Source of the DNA: Bradyrhizobium sp. CCBAU 51765
GTDB taxonomy: Bacteria; Pseudomonadota; Alphaproteobacteria; Rhizobiales; Xanthobacteraceae
Length of the DNA stretch: 64,000 nt
Direction: 5' to 3'
NCBI RefSeq assembly: GCF_015291725.1
Contig: NZ_CP030038.1
Coordinates: 2,159,001 to 2,223,000, forward strand
The position numbers and the translations under genes were made by a program. The first letter of the stretch is position 1. Each line of letters opens with the position of its first letter. The notes below the pieces were generated by a model. That model saw only the letters and a list, made by a program, of their open reading frames with translations, did no database searches and was not told the origin of the DNA. Below are positions 8,723 to 17,097 of this stretch, piece after piece.

Positions 8723-9718
8723 TTACGGCGCTACCGGCGTCCCTGCCGGCAGCGCGATCCCCCTCTCGCCGGCGATCTGGCGCAACAGGTCCGGCCTGTC
8801 CGAGATGATCCCATCGACGCCGAGCTCGATCATGCGCGCCATGTCTTCGGGCTTGTTGACCGTCCATACCACGACACGCAATCCGAGTTCATGGGCCTCG
8901 GCGACCAGTGACGCGGTCACATCGCCGAAGTAAGGCGACCAGATCGCGCCGCCCGCAGCCTTGACCGTCCTTGGCAGCGAGCCGCCGTGATCGGCCGGGT
9001 TGAAGCCCGCCGTCCAGTTGGTCGCCTTGTCGCGTGCCACCGTCGGGCTCGAGCCGCGCTGGAGCGTCAGGTACACGGTCGGAATCTTCGGCGCCTGCTG
9101 CTGGACGAGAAGCAGGGTTCGCCAGTCGAACGACTGGATCGTGACGCGGTCGGAGAGTCCTTCGGTCTCGATTAGCCCGAGCAGCTTCGCGACGAAGGCC
9201 TGCGGATCAGGCGCTTCATCCGGATGGTTCGGATCGATCTTGGTCTCGATGTTGAAGCCGACGCGCGCGTCGCCGGATTTGCGCACCAGCGCGAACAGCT
9301 CGCGCAAGGTGGGAATGCGTGTCCCCGGCATGGCGCGCTGGTCGGGGAATTGTCTTGCGTAGGCACTGTCCGGCCGGATCTGGCCGACGTCATAGGTCCT
9401 GACCTCGTCGAGCCGCAGCTTCACGAAGGGTGTGCCGGGCGAAGCAATGTAGGCTCCATCGGGGCCGCGGGCGAGATCGGGGTTGAGCCTGCGCTCATGC
9501 GACAGGATGACTTCGCCGTCGGCGGTGATACCGACGTCGAGCTCCAGTGTGTCCACGCCCATCGACAGCGCATTGGCGAAGGCTGGCAGGGTGTTCTCCG
9601 GCAACAGCGCCCGCCCGCCGCGATGCGCCTCGAGATCGAAGGCCACATCAGATCCCATGGCCCGTCCCGCCATCAGAACGCAGAGCACGATCGGAATGGT
9701 CGTGGCACGTCGCTTCAT
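8723..9718 (-). CDS. Periplasmic glycerophosphodiester phosphodiesterase (GlpQ-type)
   Basis: This enzyme cleaves glycerophosphodiesters from phospholipid turnover to glycerol-3-phosphate and an alcohol. A Sec signal peptide covers residues 1-22 (MKRRATTIPIVLCVLMAGRAMG). The TIM-barrel GDPD domain carries the family motif EAHRGGRALLPENT with the catalytic H32 and R33 and the metal ligands E41, E59 and D61. H74 (LSHERRLNPD) is the second catalytic histidine. NIETKID supplies a further acidic residue. At 331 residues it fits the periplasmic type. It is followed 38 bases upstream by the L,D-transpeptidase on the same strand, so the two may be cotranscribed. Confidence 0.92.
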   Translation of the reverse strand: MKRRATTIPIVLCVLMAGRAMGSDVAFDLEAHRGGRALLPENTLPAFANALSMGVDTLELDVGITADGEVILSHERRLNPDLARGPDGAYIASPGTPFVKLRLDEVRTYDVGQIRPDSAYARQFPDQRAMPGTRIPTLRELFALVRKSGDARVGFNIETKIDPNHPDEAPDPQAFVAKLLGLIETEGLSDRVTIQSFDWRTLLLVQQQAPKIPTVYLTLQRGSSPTVARDKATNWTAGFNPADHGGSLPRTVKAAGGAIWSPYFGDVTASLVAEAHELGLRVVVWTVNKPEDMARMIELGVDGIISDRPDLLRQIAGERGIALPAGTPVAP

Positions 9719-9756
9719 GGTGCCTCGGCCGGCGAGGGCGGCTGATGGCGGCCGCG

Positions 9757-10554
9757 TCAGTTCTGATAGTAGTAGCCGCGCGGCTGATAATATTGCCGCT
9801 GCTGCGGCTGATAGTAGTAGCCCTGCTGGCCGTAGCCCTGGTCGTAATAGGCCCGCGGCTGCTGCTGCTGATAGACCTGCGTGTCGTAGAGCGAGCGGGT
9901 GGCCGAGCGCGGCGCCGGATAGCGCGCGCCGGTGTCGCTGCCGTCGGCCGGATAGATGTAGTTGTCGTCCTGCGGCATGTAGCGGCGCGCGGGCTGTGCC
10001 GGCGGCGCCAGGTTCACGGGATCGCCGGCGGTCGCGTATTGCTCCTCAGCCGGCTGCGGTGCGCGGGCCACCGCATTGGCGTTGCGGCCGCGCGGATTGC
10101 GAGCCAGCGCCACTTGCGCCGAGCCGGTCAGCGTCACCGTGGTGTTGAGCACGCCCTGCTGCTGAACCAGCGCATAGAGCGTCGAGGCATTCTGGCGCGA
10201 CAGCCGCACGCAGCCATGGGAGGCGGGGGAGCCGAGCCGGCCGACCGAGTCCGTGCCGTGGATAGCGTGCCCGACCTTGGTGAAGAAGATCGCGTGCGGC
10301 ATCGGCGCGTCGTCGAATTCCTTGGAATAGTGATCCTCTTCCATGCGGAAGGCGCGGAAGGCGCCGTTCGGCGTCTCGCGCGAGGGGATGCCGGTCGATA
10401 CCGGCCAGTGATAGCGCGCGACGCCGTCGACGGCGACGGTCATCTGCTGGTTGTCCTTGTCGACGGTGATCTCGACCTTGGCCTCGGCGGCGCTTGCGCT
10501 CAACAGCAGCGATGAGGTGAAAGCAATGAAAAACGAACGCATCTGGAAACGCAT
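9757..10554 (-). CDS. L,D-transpeptidase (YkuD/ErfK family), secreted
   Basis: This enzyme forms 3-3 peptidoglycan cross-links or attaches proteins to the cell wall. A signal peptide (residues 1-25, ending SAAEA) precedes the YkuD domain. The active-site signature HAIHGTDSVGRLGSPASHGCVR (written here as its parts HAIHG, LGSP and SHGCVR) contains H99, H113, the nucleophile C115 and R117. The C-terminal third is a low-complexity tail rich in Gln, Tyr and Pro (repeats such as QQGYYYQPQQ). The ATG at 10554 has GGAGG 11 bases upstream; the next ATG four codons in is also possible. The tail probably lies in the periplasm and could bind the wall. Confidence 0.92.
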   Translation of the reverse strand: MRFQMRSFFIAFTSSLLLSASAAEAKVEITVDKDNQQMTVAVDGVARYHWPVSTGIPSRETPNGAFRAFRMEEDHYSKEFDDAPMPHAIFFTKVGHAIHGTDSVGRLGSPASHGCVRLSRQNASTLYALVQQQGVLNTTVTLTGSAQVALARNPRGRNANAVARAPQPAEEQYATAGDPVNLAPPAQPARRYMPQDDNYIYPADGSDTGARYPAPRSATRSLYDTQVYQQQQPRAYYDQGYGQQGYYYQPQQRQYYQPRGYYYQN

Positions 10555-10874
10555 ATCAATCTCGGCCTCCGGCCTGTTCACGCTAGGCGCCGCGGCTCTC
10601 CGTCCCCGGCGTGCAATATGCCTGCAATCCGGCTTTCGTTCCAGCGAGCTGCCAGCCCATCGTTAACGCGATGCCGGGCGTAAGCAAGGCCGCTTCGTGC
10701 CGCGCCACGCGCGGCAGCGCTGACATTTTCGCGAGCGGAGGCGCGTTCACAACACCGACAATTCGTCACAAAGGCGCGCAACCATTCCGCCGTGCGGCGC
10801 GTTGGTGATGGCCTCTCTCCACAGGCGGCACGACCGCCGCCGTTTACCTCTTTACCTTCCCTGGGGACCCGAAA
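10555..10874. other. Gene-free divergent spacer
   Basis: This 320-base gap lies between two divergent genes, the L,D-transpeptidase and a small secreted protein. It must contain both promoters, but I see no convincing -35/-10 pair and no repeat. Reading frames here lack codon bias. Confidence 0.5.
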
Positions 10875-11198
10875 ATGAACAAAGCCCGTCTCGCCGCTGC
10901 GCCATTGCCGGCCAGTCCGCCCATCCGCCTGCTGTTCGCCGCCGCCATCCTGCTGGCGCTATCGTCGTTGCCGCAAGCCAGTCATGCCCAGGGCATCGTG
11001 CGCGGCGCACAGGAGGGCTCTTATGAAGGTAACCGCATCGCCGGGCCCGTGGGCGGCGCGGTCGGCGGCGTCGTCGGCGCCGGCGTTGGCGGGGCTGTCG
11101 GTGCAGTCGAGGGCGTGCTCGGCGTTCCCCACCGCCATTACCGGCACCGCTGTCGCGGATATTACGACAGCCATCACCGTTTCCGTTGCTACAGGTGA
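10875..11198 (+). CDS. Small secreted glycine-zipper protein
   Basis: A 107-residue protein of unknown function. Residues 1-39 look like a long signal peptide (hydrophobic core LLFAAAILLALSSL, ending SHAQG). The mature part has a glycine zipper (GPVGGAVGGVVGAGVGGAVG) that can insert in or pack against a membrane. The C-terminus is His/Arg/Tyr-rich (HRHYRHRCRGYYDSHHRFRCYR) with two cysteines that could pair or bind metal. The ATG is preceded by the weak Shine-Dalgarno GGGGA. A lone envelope protein is the likely role. Confidence 0.7.
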   Translation: MNKARLAAAPLPASPPIRLLFAAAILLALSSLPQASHAQGIVRGAQEGSYEGNRIAGPVGGAVGGVVGAGVGGAVGAVEGVLGVPHRHYRHRCRGYYDSHHRFRCYR

Positions 11199-11208
11199 GA
11201 CCTTTGCC

Positions 11209-11246
11209 GTCATTCCGGGGTGCGCGTAATGCGAGCCCGGAATGAC
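11209..11246. repeat. Short GTCATTCCGGG...CCCGGAATGAC hairpin
   Basis: An inverted repeat (GTCATTCCGGG / CCCGGAATGAC) between convergent genes. It shares its outer words with the elements at 623-723 and 6146-6244. It may act as a two-way transcription end. Confidence 0.65.
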
Positions 11247-11248
11247 GA

Positions 11249-12006
11249 TCAGTTCTTCAGCCGGTATCCCGTCCGGAATATCCACCAGATCACGACGAGG
11301 CAGATCATCAGGAACGCCAGCGTCATTCCGATGCTGACGGATACGCTGACGTCGGCGATCTCGTAGAAGCTCCAGCGGAATCCGGAGATCAGATAGACGA
11401 CCGGATTGAGCAGCGCGACCGTGCGCCAGGTCGGCGGCAGCATGTCGATGGAGTAGAAGCTGCCCCCGAGAAAGGTCAGCGGCGTCACCACCAGCATCGG
11501 GATCATCTGCAGCTTCTCGAAGCCGTCGGCCCAGATGCCGATGATGAAGCCGAACAGGCTGAACGTCACCGCCGTCAGCACCAGGAAGGTCAGCATCCAG
11601 ATGGGATGCTGGATGTGCAGCGGCACGAACAGGCCGGCGGTCGCCAGGATGATCAGGCCGAGGATGATCGACTTGGTGGCGGCGGCGCCGACATAGCCGA
11701 GCACGATCTCGAAATAGGAGATCGGCGCCGACAGGATCTCGTAGATCGTGCCGGTGAACTTCGGGAAGTAGATGCCGAACGAGGCGTTGGCGATGCTCTG
11801 CGTCAGCACCGACAGCATGATCAGGCCCGGCACGATGAAGGTGCCGTAGCTGACGCCCTCGACCTCGCTGATGCGCGAGCCGATGGCGGCGCCGAACACC
11901 ACGAAGTACAGTGAGGTCGAGACCACCGGCGAGACGATGCTTTGCAGCAGCGTGCGCCAGGTGCGCGCCATTTCGAACAGATAGATGGCACGGATGGCGC
12001 GGTGGT

Positions 12007-12010
<4 letters not shown>
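11249..12010 (-). CDS. ABC-2 type exporter permease (YadH-like)
   Basis: The membrane half of an ABC exporter. The 253 residues carry six hydrophobic segments, a short cytoplasmic N-terminus with [10 protein letters not shown], and the conserved loop [15 protein letters not shown] before the last helix, typical of ABC-2 permeases. Its start codon overlaps the stop of the ATP-binding gene by four bases (ATGA), which indicates translational coupling. The substrate is unknown; relatives are linked to drug, polysaccharide or lipid export. Confidence 0.9.
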
Positions 12011-12930
<920 letters not shown>

Positions 12931-13211
12931 GATGGCCGGCGGGCTGGGGAGGGAAAGGGGAACGCCGGACCCACTCGGAAAGGCGGGTCGGCGGAGCCCT
13001 GAAATAGGAACGCTGTTGTTGGCCCGCAATTCCCCGGAGAAAATTGGTCTCAAAGCAGGCCGTTCAGTGGCATGTTTCGGGCAAGTGTTGCGCGATGGTC
13101 ACGGCCTGCTGCGAAGATTGTCGCTCACGCGGCTCTTTGTTGCGTCTGCGAGCGGGCCGTGGCTACGATTCCGGCCAATCGCCAAGCGTATTGTCTCCAG
13201 GGAAAAAATCG

Positions 13212-13931
13212 ATGAGATCGAACGGCCGTCACACCGCCGGCGCCCGCCAATTGTCCACCCTGCGTGTGTGGGCGATGGGCCTGCTCCTGCTGTCAGCTGT
13301 TGCCATCAGCCCGACCACCGCCAAGGCCGCGCCGAGCCAGGCCGCTGTGGCAACCACGCATGTCTACCTGCTCCGTGGCGTGCTCAACATCTTCTCGCTC
13401 GGGCTCGACACAATCGGCGCCCGGCTCCAGGCGCAGGGCATCCCGGTGACCGTCGCCAACTTCGTGTCCTGGTCCTCGCTCGCCGATGAAGCGGCGGCTG
13501 CCTACAGGGCCGGCCGGCTCAAGACCATCGTCCTGGTCGGCCATTCCTCCGGCGCGACGGCGCTACCGGACATGATCGCCAAGCTCAATCAGCTCGGCGT
13601 GCCCGTGAAGCTCGCGATCGGCCTCGACTCCGTATTCAAGACCAAGCTCTCGACCGGCGCGGAGCGTTACATCAACATCTATATCGGCGATGGTCCCGGT
13701 GAGCCGGTGCGGGCCGCGGCGGGTTTTCGCGGCAAGCTTGACAATGTCGACGTGCGCGGCACCGGCGTCGGCCACATCTCGATCGACAAGAACGAGGCGA
13801 TCCAGCGTCGCGTCATTGCCGAGATCGACGCCGCCATCATGCGCTCGCGCGCACCGGCAGCGCCGGTCGCCGAACCCGGTACGCCGCGACAGGCGCGCTC
13901 GGCGGCGGCGGCCGCTCCCACCAGGAACTGA
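13212..13931 (+). CDS. Secreted alpha/beta-hydrolase-like protein (paralogue of the LysM one)
   Basis: A 239-residue protein with a signal peptide (residues about 1-40) and an alpha/beta-hydrolase core. The nucleophile elbow is GHSSGA (S112), followed by IGLDSVF (D139) and GVGHISIDK (H188), so a complete Ser-Asp-His triad can be proposed. It shares order and motifs (YLxRG, GHSxG, RxINIxxxD, PGFRG, HIxIxK) with the protein at 15966-16907, and the two are clear paralogues. The C-terminal Ala/Pro-rich tail has no LysM. The substrate is unknown; an ester in the cell envelope is an inference. Confidence 0.75.
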   Translation: MRSNGRHTAGARQLSTLRVWAMGLLLLSAVAISPTTAKAAPSQAAVATTHVYLLRGVLNIFSLGLDTIGARLQAQGIPVTVANFVSWSSLADEAAAAYRAGRLKTIVLVGHSSGATALPDMIAKLNQLGVPVKLAIGLDSVFKTKLSTGAERYINIYIGDGPGEPVRAAAGFRGKLDNVDVRGTGVGHISIDKNEAIQRRVIAEIDAAIMRSRAPAAPVAEPGTPRQARSAAAAAPTRN

Positions 13932-14085
13932 GCTTCCCTGCGCGACGGACTCGTCGCGCAGCCATCCTTCGGCGATCGCGGGAACAGCGCGGCAGGGAAG
14001 AACGGATCGTTCTTGCCCAGACCGCAGGGAACGGCGGCTTGTGCTTGCGCAAATAGTCCTGGAAGGCGCGATAGAGCGCCTTGTC
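13932..14085 (-). pseudogene. Frameshifted C-terminal remnant of an alpha/beta hydrolase
   Basis: On the minus strand, DKALYRAFQDYLRKHKPP and then FPAVW can be read in one frame, and GKNDPFF in the next. Together they give the typical AVWGKNDPFF end region of haloalkane-dehalogenase-like alpha/beta hydrolases. One G is missing near 14016, where TGG GGC would be expected and TGGGC is present. The N-terminal three quarters of the gene are gone. It lies directly downstream of the TetR gene on the same strand, which suggests a former tetR-hydrolase operon that was deleted. Confidence 0.5.
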
Positions 14086-14098
14086 GCAAGTGGACGCC

Positions 14099-14761
14099 CT
14101 ATCGCTTCCTGACCAGCGTGAGGGGACGGCTGGCCCTTTGATCGCGGGGCTTGCTCGCGGCGCGCCCGGCTTCGGGCGGGCTCAGGAAGCGGATGAGCAT
14201 CGTCTTCAGATGCGCAGTGCTCTGCTTGATATCGAGCTTCGGATTGCGGATCGGCATTGCGCGCGATCCGTCGATGATCGCGATCAGGATGTTCGCCGTC
14301 GCTTCCGGGTCCAGTCCCGGATCCACTCGCCCCTGGCTTTGCGCCTGGCGCAGGAAGTCGGCCCACATGCGGCGAACCGCTTCGGTATGCCGTTCGATGA
14401 TCTTGGCGAATTCCGGATTGCGTGCGGCCTCCGCGAGGCCATCCAGATTGAGGATCTGGGCAGGACGAAACCGCAGGCTGGTTTCCTCGATGTCGGCGAG
14501 CAGCGCCTCGATCACGTCCGTCGCCGTGAGAATCTTTTCGAAACGCTCCGCCGAACGGCACAGACCCAAATCGATCATCGCCTCGATGATCGCGATCTTG
14601 CTTGGAAAGTAGTGATAGAGGTGCCCCGGACTGATCCCGGCCTCGGTGCAGATGTCGGTCGTGCTGGCGCCGCGGAAGCCGTCCCTGGTGAAGCAGCGGA
14701 TCGCCGCGTCGAGGATCTCCCCGCGCTTCCGCTCATGCTTGACGGGGTCCACCTTCCTCAA
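14099..14761 (-). CDS. TetR family transcriptional regulator
   Basis: A 220-residue repressor-type protein. The DNA-binding domain is at residues 10-60, with the helix-turn-helix STTDICTEAGISPGHLYHYFPSK (here in parts: TTDICTEAGIS, HLYHYFPSK). The ligand domain follows (LRFRPAQILNLDGLAEAARNP is recognisable as the BetI/TetR_C type). A basic C-terminal tail (SKPRDQRASRPLTLVRKR) is unusual. The former target may be the hydrolase whose remnant lies directly downstream. The upstream 447 bases hold a strong-looking promoter on the other strand. Confidence 0.88.
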   Translation of the reverse strand: MRKVDPVKHERKRGEILDAAIRCFTRDGFRGASTTDICTEAGISPGHLYHYFPSKIAIIEAMIDLGLCRSAERFEKILTATDVIEALLADIEETSLRFRPAQILNLDGLAEAARNPEFAKIIERHTEAVRRMWADFLRQAQSQGRVDPGLDPEATANILIAIIDGSRAMPIRNPKLDIKQSTAHLKTMLIRFLSPPEAGRAASKPRDQRASRPLTLVRKR

Positions 14762-15208
14762 GGCCCGTTCTCCTTTTCGTGAGGACCCAATTTAGCATGC
14801 CGTTCCGTCACGAGAAAATCAAAATTAGAGAGTTCCGTCTATTTATGTTGACAGGGGGCAACCGCGTGGGAATAATTCATAGAGTGATCTCTCTGGTAAA
14901 GAGTCCGGGCCTGAGCGGGACCATGCGCGTTCGCTGCCTCCGATGGACAGCATTCCCGTGCGGTTCGGCTGTGCTCCCAAATATGTCGCGTGCGAGGCGT
15001 TCGGGCGGTTTCCCGGCATCACCGGCTTCGCGAGGCAGGGGGTCGGCCTGCCGCCGGCCTGACGGATTCCGGCGCCAACGCGAGTCTGGCCGGCAAGCCA
15101 GACCCGGCAACCCAGGTGAATTCAGAGCGGACACTCACGCAATGATCCGGATGCGGTTGCCGTCGCGTCCGACTTCAACAACATTCGTGGCTGACCAGAG
15201 CAGATGAC
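14762..15208. other. Long gene-poor stretch upstream of the TetR gene
   Basis: These 447 bases start AT-rich (14780-14890) and then become GC-rich. They hold a sigma70-like promoter (14848-14876), a small hairpin GTCTGGC/GCCAGAC (15084-15103), and a possible 39-codon ORF at 14943-15062 (MDSIPVRFGCAPKYVACE start). That ORF has no clear ribosome binding site, so I do not call it a gene. A leader RNA or small RNA from the promoter is possible. Confidence 0.4.
14848..14876 (+). promoter_or_regulatory. Sigma70-like promoter
   Basis: TTGACA (14848-14853) and AATAAT (14871-14876) are separated by exactly 17 bases. This is close to the consensus, which is rare in such GC-rich DNA. It lies in the AT-rich patch after the TetR gene and points toward 15209. 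Transcription would start near 14883, leaving about 325 bases of leader before the next ORF. Confidence 0.5.
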
Positions 15209-15454
15209 ATGACCCAAGCAACGATCCATCCCTTGCGGCAAGATGCAGCGCGCGCCGATGCGCGTGTGTGCGCGAGGAGCGCGCCCCTGTTCACGGCCGA
15301 TGAGGTGTGGAGCCGAACCAACGTGGATCGTCGTTCGGCCGGCGAGACGGACGGTCAGGATTCGATCCTGGAATCCGGCTTCTGGATGGCGACCGTGGTC
15401 GCGTTCCTGCCCACGGTCGCGGGCTGCTTCTATCTCTTTCTGACCCAGGGATGA
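15209..15454 (+). CDS. Small hypothetical protein with C-terminal membrane segment
   Basis: An 81-residue ORF. The first 55 residues are polar and unremarkable; residues 56-80 (GFWMATVVAFLPTVAGCFYL) form one transmembrane helix close to the C-terminus, a tail-anchored layout. No good Shine-Dalgarno precedes the ATG. It ends nine bases before the lipoprotein gene, which suggests an operon and supports it somewhat. I do not recognise the family. Confidence 0.4.
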   Translation: MTQATIHPLRQDAARADARVCARSAPLFTADEVWSRTNVDRRSAGETDGQDSILESGFWMATVVAFLPTVAGCFYLFLTQG

Positions 15455-15463
15455 GGCCCTGGG

Positions 15464-15847
15464 ATGAGGCGCGTATCGAGCGCGGCGGCCTTGTCCGCGG
15501 TCTTGACACTGTTGCTGGCGGGCTGCGGGTCGAGCGTCGATCTTCCTCCGGCGTATCAACCTCCGCAGCCGCCCAGTGCCAAGGCGGTGAAAGACGGCGT
15601 CACGAAAGCGGCTGCCGAAGCCAAGCTGAGTGGGGGACTGGAGACATCCGCCGTCCGCCATTCCGACCACGGGCCGGGATCGTATTTCGTCTGCTTGAGG
15701 CAGAGTGGCGCATCAGCCACGAGGCGCCCCGCCTATTCGGTCTTTTTCGACGATGACACCTACAAGGGTGTCCAGGCTTCGGTGATTCTTGAGGCCTGTG
15801 AAGCCGAGGCATGGACACCCTTCAGTCAAATGGGTTCCCTCCAATGA
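15464..15847 (+). CDS. Small putative lipoprotein
   Basis: A 127-residue protein with a lipoprotein signal: the hydrophobic stretch AALSAVLTLLLAGCG contains the lipobox LAGC, so C21 would be acylated. The mature part has a Pro-rich linker (LPPAYQPPQPPSAK) and then a compact region with PGSYFVCLRQSG and a Phe/Asp-rich strand (YSVFFDDDTYKGV). I do not know the family by name. The start has GGGATGAGG just upstream. It is the second gene after 15209 and lies before the LysM hydrolase, so it may be an envelope partner. Confidence 0.65.
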   Translation: MRRVSSAAALSAVLTLLLAGCGSSVDLPPAYQPPQPPSAKAVKDGVTKAAAEAKLSGGLETSAVRHSDHGPGSYFVCLRQSGASATRRPAYSVFFDDDTYKGVQASVILEACEAEAWTPFSQMGSLQ

Positions 15848-15965
15848 TGCCACGATGCCGCGGCGGGCGTCGCGGTCCCGGTTCCGCGCCCCAAATTCCA
15901 CCCAATCGGCGGTCACTAAGCGCGGTGGGGGAGCCTCTGCCTCCTGGAGTGGGACTGCTGGACTG

Positions 15966-16907
15966 ATGCTTGATCCAAGGCGAATTGTCGCGCTGGCAGC
16001 GATTGCGCTGCTCGCCTTCGGCACCGGCACGGCCGCTGCCACACCGGCCAAGTCCAAGACCACCGCGGCCGCCCCCGCCGCGCCGCCGCCTCCGCCGTTC
16101 GAGCCATTGCCGCCGCCCAAAATCTACCTGTTCCGCGGCGCCATGGGTCCGATCTTCTCGACCGGCATGGATCGGCTCGAAGAGAAACTGACCAAGGCTG
16201 GCTTCTCGGCCAATGTCTACGAATTCACCATCTGCCGGTGGATCGGCGATCGCGCCATCTCCAGCTACAAGGAATCGCCGGCGCCGATCGTGCTGATCGG
16301 CCACTCCATGGGCGGCCTGTGCTCGATCGTCATCTCCGAGATGGCGGCCAAGGAGAATATCCCTATCAGCCTCGTCATCGTCATCGATCCTGCGCATGCG
16401 ACCGGCGACGTGCCGCTCAACGTCGAGCGCTTCATCAACATCTTCCTCTCCGACAGCGTGCTCGGCGGCGGCGACGTCGTGGCCGTGCCGGGCTTTCGCG
16501 GCCATTATGCGAGCTACGACCTGAAGGAAAACTCGCGCGTCAGCCACATCAACATCGAGAAGTCCGACGACATCCACCGCCAGATCATCGAGATGGTGAC
16601 GCAGCTCCCGCGCATCCCGCCGCAAGCCCAGGCCGATGCCGTGCCGCTGCGATATCTCGTGCCGCCGGACACGCTGGTCGAATTGTGGGACAGCGGCGTG
16701 CGGGTGCCGGTGCGCCGCGGCGACACCATGGAGAGCATCGCCGCCGCCAATCGCGTGCCGCTGTGGACGCTCGCGCAGAGCAACTCCCTGCCGGAGAACG
16801 CGCAGCTCACCCCGGGGCAAACCATCATCGTGCCGCGTCACCTGACGCCGCCGGAGCCTGCGGCGGCGATGGCTACGCCGCCGGCGGCACCGGCGGCGCG
16901 GAGGTAG
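15966..16907 (+). CDS. Secreted alpha/beta-hydrolase-like protein with C-terminal LysM domain
   Basis: A 313-residue exported protein. Residues 1-25 are a signal peptide, followed by an Ala/Pro-rich linker to about residue 50. The hydrolase core (52-215) has GHSMGG (S114), VIDPAH (D141) and SHINIEK (H194), a plausible catalytic triad. Residues about 248-291 are a LysM (VRRGDTMESIAAANRV, then LTPGQTIIVPR), which binds peptidoglycan or other GlcNAc polymers. The start at 15966 gives the signal peptide; the frame stays open upstream without one. The enzyme is thus probably held at the cell wall. It is a paralogue of the protein at 13212-13931. Confidence 0.82.
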   Translation: MLDPRRIVALAAIALLAFGTGTAAATPAKSKTTAAAPAAPPPPPFEPLPPPKIYLFRGAMGPIFSTGMDRLEEKLTKAGFSANVYEFTICRWIGDRAISSYKESPAPIVLIGHSMGGLCSIVISEMAAKENIPISLVIVIDPAHATGDVPLNVERFINIFLSDSVLGGGDVVAVPGFRGHYASYDLKENSRVSHINIEKSDDIHRQIIEMVTQLPRIPPQAQADAVPLRYLVPPDTLVELWDSGVRVPVRRGDTMESIAAANRVPLWTLAQSNSLPENAQLTPGQTIIVPRHLTPPEPAAAMATPPAAPAARR

Positions 16908-16942
16908 GGGCCGTTATCTTGCCGCAGAAGGCGGTGCGCTCC

Positions 16943-17060
16943 CTCTCCCGCTTGCGGGGGAGGGTTGGGGAGGGGGTCTCTCCACGATCGAGAACCCCCG
17001 AGAGGAGGGAGCCCCCACCCGCCGCGCTACGCGCGTCGACCTCCCCCGCAAGCGGGAGAG
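16943..17060. repeat. Inverted repeat with perfect 20-bp arms between convergent genes
   Basis: The arms CTCTCCCGCTTGCGGGGGAG (16943-16962) and its exact reverse complement (17041-17060) flank about 78 GC-rich bases. Each arm also has its own internal hairpin around CCCGCTTGCGGG. It fills the gap between the LysM hydrolase and the ttuC-like gene. The same words occur at 61856-61959. Confidence 0.8.
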
Positions 17061-17097
17061 GTGCAGCGAGTCCTGGGCCACACTCGATCCGATAAGA

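Noticed and set aside
14943-15062. A 39-codon ORF in the leader region before 15209
   Set aside because: Its composition is plausible, but there is no ribosome binding site and no family; I mention it only as part of the spacer.
15084-15130. A possible SAM or cobalamin riboswitch in the leader before 15209
   Set aside because: Only a small GTCTGGC/GCCAGAC hairpin is present; the conserved boxes of the known classes are missing.
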